Shown here piece after piece: positions 1 through 7,054 of a stretch of 25,029 bases of DNA. The stretch is from positions 1 to 25,029 of the forward strand of contig CAYWUY010000043.1 of the NCBI GenBank assembly GCA_964461535.1. Direction: 5' to 3'. The position numbers and the translations under genes were made by a program. The first letter of the stretch is position 1, and each line of letters opens with the position of its first letter. This DNA comes from Flavipsychrobacter sp964461535 (GTDB lineage Bacteria > Bacteroidota > Bacteroidia > Chitinophagales > Chitinophagaceae). Under the pieces are notes generated by a model, which saw only the letters and a list, made by a program, of their open reading frames with translations, did not search any database and was not told the DNA's origin.

Positions 1-126
1 TTTACAGGTAATGCAGGATCAAATCTTGATGTATCTAATGGAACATCGTTTGCATTTTTTACACATGAGTTGAAAAGCAAACCTGTCGAAACTAACAACA
101 GTGATAATAAACGGATTTTCATATAA
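1..126 (+). CDS. 3' end of an unrecognised protein (partial)
   Basis: Frame 1 is open from the first base to a TAA at 124-126, giving the last 41 residues of a protein whose start lies left of the window. The tail ends in ...NNSDNKRIFI and is polar, with no membrane segment. I do not recognise the family. It converges on the TonB-dependent receptor gene, with only about 30 AT-rich bases between the two stops and no hairpin terminator there. With so little sequence it could be a chance open frame, but an open frame of this length ending just before a convergent gene fits a real gene end. Confidence 0.55.
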   Translation, partial: FTGNAGSNLDVSNGTSFAFFTHELKSKPVETNNSDNKRIFI

Positions 127-156
127 ATATTTTTATCTTTTTAGAATATATTAATT

Positions 157-2967
157 TTAAAAACGAAGCGTTAAGTTAGCAAAGAAGTTAATTCCCATAG
201 CATAGACGTACTTATTAGGGAATTTGTTTGCATTTTTATTTTTATAATCAAAACGTAATTGCTCATAGCCATATAAAATTATGTCTTGATTATTTAAAAC
301 ATTGTTGATACCTACATTAAGAACCAATTGAGAACCTGTAGGAGCTAACTTAGTAAGCTTCTTCATATTCCAAGTTTTAGAACCATTAACATCTACAGTA
401 TATGCTGATGGTAACTTAGTTTGGTCTACTATTTGATTCCATTGTGTAGAATTAATAGGAACCATATCTAATGCTAACTGCGTTCTTCTTTCAGGATTAA
501 CATCTAAATAGTTACGGTCAAGGTAGTTAACATTGAAACCAAATCTTGTAGAATTGGTAGGTCTGTAGCTTAGTCCAGCAGTGTATACCGACTGTGGACC
601 AGCACCTAAATAGAAGTTTTTAATATAAACAGTACGATTTGTACTTGTTGCTGTAGGGTCGTTATCTTGATAGATGGACACATCAGGTCTATTAGTATAG
701 AAACTTTGGTTTGCAGATGCACTTGCATTCAATGTTATTAAATCTGTGATGTTGTATCTTACTGTAAGTTCAGCTCCTATAGAACGAGTAGACATATTTT
801 CCATTACATAGTTTACATATGATTGTATGTCCGGATCATCATTAAAGAATCTCTTAATTAAAACAGCATTGCTAATATCTGTCAAGTATCCTGTTAATGT
901 AGCTGTTAACCTTGTAGTTTTATATTGATAACCTCCTTCAACAGCGACTGTATTCTGTAGTTTAGGATTATCGATTGTTGTATTCCTAGTTATTTCAGAT
1001 ATGAATACGTTATGTATATTAGGTGCATCTTGAGCAAAACCTACATTAGCAAAGAATATATTACGTGCATTAGGCTGATAACGAACACCACCCTTTGCAG
1101 CTAACCCTAAAAAATTATGAGCATCACTTTTGCCATAAGATTCGTTAGGGAATATACCATTTTTAGTTTTACCATCTCTATCATAAGAGTTAAAGGTTGC
1201 TTTCAATGAACCAAAAAAGCTTATTTGTTCAAGAGAATACTGAGCCTGAGCCCAAGCTGATGCTTGTAGAATGTTTAAAAAATACTCATAACCATACTTA
1301 TCACCCACTTTTACTAACTGATTTTGTACTAAAAGGTTATTTTGAGTAGCACTAGGATTTCCAGGATTTGCCTGAGCAGCAAACTGATTATTATTTAAGA
1401 AGAAATCTCCACCTAATAAATCAGTAAGTTCACGATAGTAGTGGTCAGACTGTCTTATAACATTAACACCACCTTGTATATTCAACTTCTCGCTAAAAGA
1501 ATGATCAATTGTAGAATTTAAAACAATTTTTCTAAGATCGTCAACTCTATCGCTAACAACAAATATAGACTGCTTACCAGTTACTGAATCAGTAGTACCG
1601 TTAGCATTATATATAGTTCTCGTATTCATATAATTTGAACTATAGAAATTGTCCCATTGCATTTGTAGTGCATTAGGATTCGAATGATAAAAATCTGTCA
1701 GACTATCAAATGCTACCTGATTAGGCGTAGTTACACCATTCAAATAATAACTAGGTAAATTTCTATAATAGTCTGGAGCCGGGTTATAACCATTCAAGAA
1801 GTCTACTCCACCTCTTCTATTTTTACCCATTTGATAACCAAGGGCTGTATTCCATTTAGTTCTTTCAGAAAAATGATGGGTATAGTTAGCAACTGCAAAT
1901 GGCTGAAATATTTTAGAAGTTCTGCCACTTCTTTTTTTACCAGCTTGGTAACCCCAATACGGATTGTAGTAATGATCTCCTGTAAGTTCATATGTCTCAC
2001 CAATTGTAGGACCTGACAAACCTCTATCTAAATAGGAACCTAATACAGATAGGTTTAACATGCCAGATTTCATTTTCTTGGTTGCACCTGCATATAATGA
2101 ATAACCGTCGTAATATGTTCCTTTGTAATAACCTTCTTCAGCCCATCTTTTAGAACCAGAAATTGAAAAAGCCCAACCATTTTTTAATAAACCTGTATTA
2201 TGGGTTACCATCAATCTATTGAAATAGGTTCTGTTTGCAGCAGTATAAGTAATTGAAGTCCCTTTTCTTAAATTAGCTGCAGTACCATCTATATAGTTAG
2301 TAATACCATTCATAACACCAAAAGAATAATCAGATGGCTTCAATCCATAAGTAATATTTCTACTTCTAATAACTTCATTTAAGCCCCCTAACTGAGTAAA
2401 TGAGCTAAAACCCGATGCTAAGTCATTAAGAATGAACCCATTAAACTGAAGCTCCTGAGCAAACATACCTCTAGGGCGATAGCGGAACATACCAAATGTA
2501 AAATAGGTATTGAACAAAAACTGATCTTGTGCAGGTGTAAAAAAGCCTAACATATTTTGTCCACCGTTATTATCAAAATCATCAGCCATGTTATCATCTA
2601 CTGCTATGGTAGGTATTACAGTTTCCTCAGAAGCACTTTTCGAATTATTAGGTGTAATTTCTATGGTACCCAAATCTACAACTTCGTCTTTAACGTTTAC
2701 TTTAATTGTCTTAGACTCAGCATAATCACCACTTATTACAAGGTCATAGTTATTGTAGGGCACCTCTGCAATAACAAAATCACCGTCATTAAATGATATA
2801 GTGTAGGCTTTTATTGATGGTATAGCTATAGTAAGATCGTTGAATGGAGCTTTTGTACTCGCATTAACCAACTTACCTTTTATTTTACCATAATGTTTGT
2901 TAGTTTGTGCATATGCAGTACTGCAAAGCATCAAAACAAGAAATAAAAAATGTCGCACTCTCAGCAT
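157..2967 (-). CDS. TonB-dependent outer-membrane receptor with CarboxypepD_reg-like domain
   Basis: A 936-residue outer-membrane active transporter that would import a substrate using TonB/ExbBD energy. A signal peptide (about 1-20, ending AYA-Q) is followed by a CarboxypepD_reg-like beta-sandwich (about 25-105, KIKGKLVNAST start), a plug region (about 130-260) and a long beta-barrel. The protein ends in the aromatic pattern ...NLTLRF expected of a last barrel strand. There is no N-terminal STN domain, so it is not the FecA-type signalling partner of the sigma/FecR pair at 5387-6981. No SusD-like gene is adjacent, so a glycan-uptake (SusC) role is not supported. It is divergent from a secreted EEP-family enzyme, which hints at uptake of phosphate-ester or nucleic-acid breakdown products; that is inference. 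Substrate unknown. The start is ATG at 2967, about 45 nt after a good -7 box. Confidence 0.9.
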   Translation of the reverse strand: MLRVRHFLFLVLMLCSTAYAQTNKHYGKIKGKLVNASTKAPFNDLTIAIPSIKAYTISFNDGDFVIAEVPYNNYDLVISGDYAESKTIKVNVKDEVVDLGTIEITPNNSKSASEETVIPTIAVDDNMADDFDNNGGQNMLGFFTPAQDQFLFNTYFTFGMFRYRPRGMFAQELQFNGFILNDLASGFSSFTQLGGLNEVIRSRNITYGLKPSDYSFGVMNGITNYIDGTAANLRKGTSITYTAANRTYFNRLMVTHNTGLLKNGWAFSISGSKRWAEEGYYKGTYYDGYSLYAGATKKMKSGMLNLSVLGSYLDRGLSGPTIGETYELTGDHYYNPYWGYQAGKKRSGRTSKIFQPFAVANYTHHFSERTKWNTALGYQMGKNRRGGVDFLNGYNPAPDYYRNLPSYYLNGVTTPNQVAFDSLTDFYHSNPNALQMQWDNFYSSNYMNTRTIYNANGTTDSVTGKQSIFVVSDRVDDLRKIVLNSTIDHSFSEKLNIQGGVNVIRQSDHYYRELTDLLGGDFFLNNNQFAAQANPGNPSATQNNLLVQNQLVKVGDKYGYEYFLNILQASAWAQAQYSLEQISFFGSLKATFNSYDRDGKTKNGIFPNESYGKSDAHNFLGLAAKGGVRYQPNARNIFFANVGFAQDAPNIHNVFISEITRNTTIDNPKLQNTVAVEGGYQYKTTRLTATLTGYLTDISNAVLIKRFFNDDPDIQSYVNYVMENMSTRSIGAELTVRYNITDLITLNASASANQSFYTNRPDVSIYQDNDPTATSTNRTVYIKNFYLGAGPQSVYTAGLSYRPTNSTRFGFNVNYLDRNYLDVNPERRTQLALDMVPINSTQWNQIVDQTKLPSAYTVDVNGSKTWNMKKLTKLAPTGSQLVLNVGINNVLNNQDIILYGYEQLRFDYKNKNANKFPNKYVYAMGINFFANLTLRF

Positions 2968-3011
2968 AAATAAATTTATAATATCTTAAATTAGTATCTA
3001 AATTCGGAGTG

Positions 3012-3019
3012 CAAAAGTA
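3012..3019 (-). promoter_or_regulatory. Candidate Bacteroidota -7 box for the TonB receptor
   Basis: Read on the minus strand the bases are TACTTTTG, an exact match to the Bacteroidota housekeeping -7 consensus TAnnTTTG. It sits 45 nt upstream of the receptor ATG. No clear TTG/TTTG -33 element lies at the usual 17-23 nt distance, so the call rests on the -7 box and position. Confidence 0.5.
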
Positions 3020-3150
3020 AGGTAAGTGAATGACTATACACCCACGAGGGGTTAAGTTATTGTTAAAGACTTGTCATTTTTTCTTTATAATTGAATATAA
3101 GATGTTAAAAGTGAAGGTATTTTGATTTCCTTTGCTGAAAATTTTTGTAA

Positions 3151-4188
3151 GTGATTAAAAAGACATTTCTATCCAGTTTACTAGTACTTTCTGGTCTAAC
3201 TTCATTTGCTCAGAAAGAGCACCGCAAGGTTGTGGCTATTGGTTTTTACAATGTTGAAAACTTTTTTGACACAGCAAACAATCCGAATAAGCAAGATGAT
3301 GATTTCACACCTAATGGTCAATATAATTATACCTACGATGTTTATACTCAAAAAAAGCACAATGTAGCCACTGTATTTGCAAAAATGGGTACGGATGTAA
3401 CACCCGAAGGGCCTGCAATAATAGGCATAGCTGAAGTAGAAAATGCAGAGGTACTTAAGGATGTGGCTAAAGAGCCTGAAATAAAAAACAGGAACTATCA
3501 AGTAATATGCCACCCTACCCCTGACGAACGTGGGATAAGCACTGCTATGATGTACAACCCTAAATATTTTAAAGTAATTAATACCCATCCGGTTCGTGTG
3601 CCTCTAGAAACTCTTGGACAATCTAGACCCACCAGAGATATATTATATGTATGTGGTATACTGGCAGGAGACACCGTACATATTCTAGTGAATCACTGGC
3701 CATCAAAAAGTGGTGGAGAAGCACGTTCGGCTCCTGGTCGTAGATTAGCCGCTCAAATTGCTAAAAATGTATTTGACTCTATAACTAAGAAAAACCCTAA
3801 CAGTAAAGTATTAGCTATGGGCGACTTAAACGATAATCCTGATTGTTATGGTGTAATTAATATTATGGAAGCAAAGGCTACAACTGACAATATTAAAAGC
3901 ACTGACATATATAACCCATGGATTAATATGTATAAAAAAGGTCTTGGAACTGAAAGCTTCAGAGGCGATTGGAATTTGATAGATCAAATAATGATTACCG
4001 GAGCTTTTGTTCAAAATAAAAATAATAAATGGGGGTACTACAGAAGTGAAATATTTAATAGAGACTTTTTAAAAAATCACACTGGTAAAGACAAAGGTTT
4101 ACCACACCGCTCATTTAATATTAACAGAGTTTGGGATAATGGCTACAGCGACCACTTTCCTGTGTTAATGTATTTTACATCAAATTAA
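3151..4188 (+). CDS. Secreted endonuclease/exonuclease/phosphatase (EEP) family protein
   Basis: A 345-residue metal-dependent phosphoesterase of the EEP fold (DNase I/exonuclease III-like). A signal peptide (about 1-20, SFA-Q) predicts export. The EEP motifs appear in order: YNVENFFD at 33-40 (N34, metal region), the metal-binding Glu in IAEVEN at 93-98 (E95), DERG at 125-128, NHWPSKSGG at 181-189 (catalytic His region), GDLNDNP at 224-230 (D225/N227) and the terminal SDHFP at 333-337 (D334/H335). All catalytic residues I can place are present, so it should be active. Length is normal for Bacteroidota members. The substrate could be nucleic acid, phospholipid or another phosphate ester. The start is GTG at 3151, since it begins a good signal peptide. 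It is divergent from the TonB receptor and followed by a hairpin terminator. Confidence 0.88.
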   Translation: MIKKTFLSSLLVLSGLTSFAQKEHRKVVAIGFYNVENFFDTANNPNKQDDDFTPNGQYNYTYDVYTQKKHNVATVFAKMGTDVTPEGPAIIGIAEVENAEVLKDVAKEPEIKNRNYQVICHPTPDERGISTAMMYNPKYFKVINTHPVRVPLETLGQSRPTRDILYVCGILAGDTVHILVNHWPSKSGGEARSAPGRRLAAQIAKNVFDSITKKNPNSKVLAMGDLNDNPDCYGVINIMEAKATTDNIKSTDIYNPWINMYKKGLGTESFRGDWNLIDQIMITGAFVQNKNNKWGYYRSEIFNRDFLKNHTGKDKGLPHRSFNINRVWDNGYSDHFPVLMYFTSN

Positions 4189-4211
4189 TCTTATTTGATA
4201 ATAACATTCTT

Positions 4212-4243
4212 AAAGGGATATCGTTAATTCGTTATCCCTTTTT
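4212..4243 (+). terminator. Rho-independent terminator after the EEP gene
   Basis: A nine-base stem (AAAGGGATA at 4212-4220 with TATCCCTTT at 4233-4241) with a 12-base loop runs into a short T run. It lies 24 nt after the EEP stop codon. Confidence 0.65.
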
Positions 4244-4418
4244 CATTGCTAATATATATTTAATGCAAATCAAATCCCACAATTATATATGCCACTCGCA
4301 TATTGCGTAACTTTATAATATTGATATAAAATGACTTTTGTCACTTTATCGAGTTATCAAAATCAGGAAGCAACATACTTACATAGAGTAATTTTATAAA
4401 ACAATAAAAATCTTCGTT

Positions 4419-5240
4419 ATGACAAACAAAGTATTAGCAGTATTCGATGCAACTAATTTTTCAAATAGTGCTTTAGAATTTATTATGAGGCGTAATGAAG
4501 TGGTAGCCTGCTCTGTGAAAGCTTTCTTTATAGCACCGGTAACTGAAAAAACTGTATATGATTTTCAGTTAGTACCTGATGTATTCATGCCAGTGGCCGA
4601 GCAGATATCGATTGATATGGAAAAGGTAAATGAAAACATTAAATACTTTAAAGGCTATTGCGAAAGACACAATATAAACTATACTATATATAGCGAAACG
4701 GCCAATAGCCCTTTAGATGACCTTCTTGAAGAAACAAGATTTTCAGACTTAATGGTTATTGGTATGGAATCATTTTTCGCAAAAACTAATAAAGATATGC
4801 ATGACGAATATATGCATAGAATGTTACATGCGGCAGAATGTCCTATATTGTTAATACCAGATGACTACTATATACCAGCAGATATTTTCTTAACATATGA
4901 TGGCAGTTCATCATCAATGTACGCCATTAAACAGTTCTGCTACCTATTACCCGAAATGCATAAAAGAAATATTACCCTGTTACATGCTGGGCTAGATAAG
5001 GATATACCTAATGTGAATAAAGCTGCCGATTACCTTAAAAACTATTTTCCGAATATGGAAATTGAGCACCTACAAATAGAGGCCTCAAAGTACTTTGGCA
5101 CATGGATAAATGATAAACAATATGCTATGGTAGTAGCAGGTGCATATGGTAGAAATAGCGTTTCTGAAGCATTTAAATCTAGCTTTGTTTCAGAGGTAGT
5201 TGAAGCACATAAGGTACCAATCTTCATAGCACACAAATAG
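4419..5240 (+). CDS. Universal stress protein, tandem UspA domains
   Basis: A 273-residue cytoplasmic protein made of two Usp domains, about 1-148 and 153-273. Each begins with a beta strand and an acidic turn (VLAVFDATNFS near 5-15; FLTYDGSSSS near 157-166) and ends with a hydrophobic strand after the conserved Cys/Val-Pro-Ile (CPILLIPD at 141-148; VPIFIAHK at 266-273). In domain 2 the nucleotide-loop pattern G-2x-G-9x-G-S/T is only partly kept: G241 and G244 are present but Ser254 replaces the third Gly. In domain 1 the glycine loop is largely missing (VIGMESFFAK). ATP binding is therefore doubtful. Usp proteins are typically induced under starvation or oxygen stress. The gene stands alone between two terminators, so it is probably monocistronic. 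Confidence 0.88.
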   Translation: MTNKVLAVFDATNFSNSALEFIMRRNEVVACSVKAFFIAPVTEKTVYDFQLVPDVFMPVAEQISIDMEKVNENIKYFKGYCERHNINYTIYSETANSPLDDLLEETRFSDLMVIGMESFFAKTNKDMHDEYMHRMLHAAECPILLIPDDYYIPADIFLTYDGSSSSMYAIKQFCYLLPEMHKRNITLLHAGLDKDIPNVNKAADYLKNYFPNMEIEHLQIEASKYFGTWINDKQYAMVVAGAYGRNSVSEAFKSSFVSEVVEAHKVPIFIAHK

Positions 5241-5262
5241 CATATAAGATGTAATATATATC

Positions 5263-5292
5263 AGCCTCTCCTTAAAAAGAGAGGCTTTTTTT
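5263..5292 (+). terminator. Rho-independent terminator after the Usp gene
   Basis: AGCCTCTC (5263-5270) pairs perfectly with GAGAGGCT (5279-5286), with an eight-base loop and a seven-T tail. It insulates the Usp gene from the sigma factor gene. Confidence 0.85.
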
Positions 5293-5311
5293 ATAAATAT
5301 AACTTGCGCAT

Positions 5312-5339
5312 AGGGGTATGCTATTTCTGAATTGTCATT
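5312..5339 (+). promoter_or_regulatory. Possible ECF-type promoter of the sigma/FecR pair
   Basis: AGGGGT (5312-5317), 14 bases, then TTGTCATT (5332-5339), ending 47 nt before the sigma ATG. No TAnnTTTG box lies in this leader, so transcription by an alternative sigma factor, perhaps its own, is plausible. The same two hexamer/octamer words occur at 3047-3078 with an 18-base gap. This is a pattern-based suggestion only. Confidence 0.35.
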
Positions 5340-5366
5340 ATATTTAGAACTAAGCAAAACACTAAC

Positions 5367-5383
5367 ACTATCTCAAAGATAGT
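5367..5383 (+). promoter_or_regulatory. Hairpin directly upstream of the sigma factor start codon
   Basis: ACTATCT (5367-5373) and AGATAGT (5377-5383) form a perfect seven-base stem with a CAA loop, ending three bases before the ATG at 5387. It has no T tail, so it is not a terminator. Its placement would put it at the ribosome-binding region of the mRNA. Confidence 0.45.
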
Positions 5384-5386
5384 TAT

Positions 5387-5956
5387 ATGACAGACCATAT
5401 ACAGGACATACATATCAACTTAGCGCAAGACAAAATAAGGTTTGAGGCCGCCTTTAAGGAACATTATAAAGGTATGGTAGCATACGCTTGCTCTATGTTG
5501 AAGGACCCCGACGCATCGGAAGAAGTAGTGCAGCAAGTATTTTATAAGCTGTGGAAGAATAAAGATGAGATAGTAATACGAGAAACAATGGCCGGCTACT
5601 TGTATCGATGTACGCACAATGACTGTCTTAACTATCTAAAACATGAAAAGGTAAAACATGCGTATAAACAGTATATATCGCAACAAATGAATGAAGGAAC
5701 TAGTCCAAATGACACTGTAAGACTAAAAGAATTGCAACAGAAACTAGATACTGCATTAAAGGAATTACCTGAGCAGTGCAGAACCATATTTCAATTAAGC
5801 AGATTTGAAGAACTGAAATACCACGAAATAGCATCAAAACTGGGCATATCGGTAAAAACAGTAGAAAATCAAATGGGTAAGGCATTAAAAATATTAAGAA
5901 ACCAACTATCAGATTATTTGCCAGCGGCACTAATAATACTTATACTAACCTTTTAA
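5387..5956 (+). CDS. RNA polymerase ECF sigma factor (sigma-70 family, FecI-like)
   Basis: A 189-residue extracytoplasmic-function sigma factor. Region 2 spans about 20-88: FEAAFKEHYKGMVAYA, then DASEEVVQQVFYKLW (core binding and -10 recognition). Region 4 spans about 112-172: ALKELPEQCRTIFQLSRFE, then the helix-turn-helix HEIASKLGISVKTVENQMGKAL for -35 recognition. The final 12 residues (LPAALIILILTF) are strongly hydrophobic, a feature common in Bacteroidota ECF factors. It lies two bases before the FecR-type anti-sigma gene, forming the usual sigma/anti-sigma operon. The gene after that is a giant T9SS protein rather than the TonB receptor normally regulated by such pairs. Confidence 0.92.
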   Translation: MTDHIQDIHINLAQDKIRFEAAFKEHYKGMVAYACSMLKDPDASEEVVQQVFYKLWKNKDEIVIRETMAGYLYRCTHNDCLNYLKHEKVKHAYKQYISQQMNEGTSPNDTVRLKELQQKLDTALKELPEQCRTIFQLSRFEELKYHEIASKLGISVKTVENQMGKALKILRNQLSDYLPAALIILILTF

Positions 5957-5958
5957 AT

Positions 5959-6981
5959 ATGAATAAAGTGGAGCATCAAGAATATAATGAAATAGATAGC
6001 GCACTAGTAAAATATTTACTGGGAGAGGCTAATAGTAGCGAAAAAGAATATGTAGAAAAATGGAGAGGACTTGATTCTAAAAATGAAAAGTATTTCCAAC
6101 ATTTTGTAACCATATGGAACCAAAGCAAACATCTTCAACCCCAAATGGAAGTTGATGTAGATAAAGCATGGAATAAGTTGGTTGAAAAAATTGAACAAGC
6201 ACCTAATATTGACTTGAGCCTAACTAAGCCCAAATCTAAACTTATTAATCTTTCACTAATAAGTAAAATAGCAGCGATATTAGTTATAGCTATCGGAGGC
6301 TCATGGCTGTATTCTAAAATTGAAGAAAATAAACTTGAAACTATAACGGCATCTAACACACCGATTATACACCAACTACCTGATGGAACCACAGTAACAC
6401 TAAACAATAACAGTTCGCTAACCTATCCTAAGCATTTTAAAGGTGATACCCGTTCAGTAAGTTTAAAAGGAGAAGGCTTCTTTAAAGTAAGCCCAGACAA
6501 AACACATCCTTTTATTATTGATGCTGATAAAGCAACTATTACAGTAGTAGGAACTGCATTTAACGTAAAATCTACAACTCAGAAAACTGAAGTTATAGTA
6601 GAAGAAGGGATAGTAGAGGTGGCCAAACAAGAACATGCAGTTAGACTGCTGCCACAACAGAAAGCCATAGTGTATGAAAACAAAGAAACACCCATTGTAT
6701 ATCAACAAAATGATATTTTATACACTTATTACAGAACAAAAGAATTTGTATGTAATACTACCCCTCTTGCAGATTTAATAGAAGCATTGAATACTGCATA
6801 TAATACCAATATAGTATTAGATAAACCAGAAATTGGGCAATTAAAAATATCAACAACTTTTAAAGACGAGAGCTTGGATGAAATAGTAACTGTAATAGCT
6901 ACTACCCTACAGCTAGATGTAACACATAAAGACAAACAGATAATACTACGCAAAAAAAAACATTTACAGCCCGTTTTATGA
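5959..6981 (+). CDS. FecR-family anti-sigma factor
   Basis: A 340-residue inner-membrane anti-sigma regulator. A cytoplasmic N-terminus (1-98), expected to bind the sigma factor, is followed by one membrane segment (about 101-118, ISKIAAILVIAIGGSWLY). Next is the periplasmic FecR domain (about 127-225, with HQLPDGTTVTLNNNSSLTYP and GEGFFKV). A DUF4974/STN-like C-terminal domain (about 262-334) carries the typical NTTPLADLIEALNTAYNTNI pattern. Length and order are normal for Bacteroidota FecR. Its start is two bases after the sigma stop, so the two are co-transcribed and probably translationally linked. In the classical system the FecR C-terminus is signalled by an STN domain on a TonB receptor. 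No STN-bearing receptor lies in this window, so the input signal is unknown. Confidence 0.92.
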   Translation: MNKVEHQEYNEIDSALVKYLLGEANSSEKEYVEKWRGLDSKNEKYFQHFVTIWNQSKHLQPQMEVDVDKAWNKLVEKIEQAPNIDLSLTKPKSKLINLSLISKIAAILVIAIGGSWLYSKIEENKLETITASNTPIIHQLPDGTTVTLNNNSSLTYPKHFKGDTRSVSLKGEGFFKVSPDKTHPFIIDADKATITVVGTAFNVKSTTQKTEVIVEEGIVEVAKQEHAVRLLPQQKAIVYENKETPIVYQQNDILYTYYRTKEFVCNTTPLADLIEALNTAYNTNIVLDKPEIGQLKISTTFKDESLDEIVTVIATTLQLDVTHKDKQIILRKKKHLQPVL

Positions 6982-7006
6982 ACTGTTTACAGCAGTAAAA
7001 CTTAAC

Positions 7007-7014
7007 TATCTTTG
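7007..7014 (+). promoter_or_regulatory. Candidate -7 box for the giant surface protein
   Basis: TATCTTTG matches TAnnTTTG exactly. A TTTA at 6986-6989, 17 bases upstream, is a weak -33 candidate. The box lies 41 nt before the ATG at 7055, so the surface protein gene can be expressed by the housekeeping sigma factor independently of the sigma/FecR operon. Confidence 0.5.
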
Positions 7015-7054
7015 TAATAGGTGGGTTATGTAAGTAATACTTAGCCTTGAGAGA

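Noticed and set aside
4262..4309. A 15-codon frame in the leader of the Usp gene
   Set aside because: No SD, no promoter placement and a composition expected by chance.
5387..6981. The TonB receptor at 157-2967 as the signalling partner of the FecR protein
   Set aside because: The receptor starts with a CarboxypepD_reg-like domain and has no STN signalling domain, and it lies on the other strand beyond two unrelated genes.
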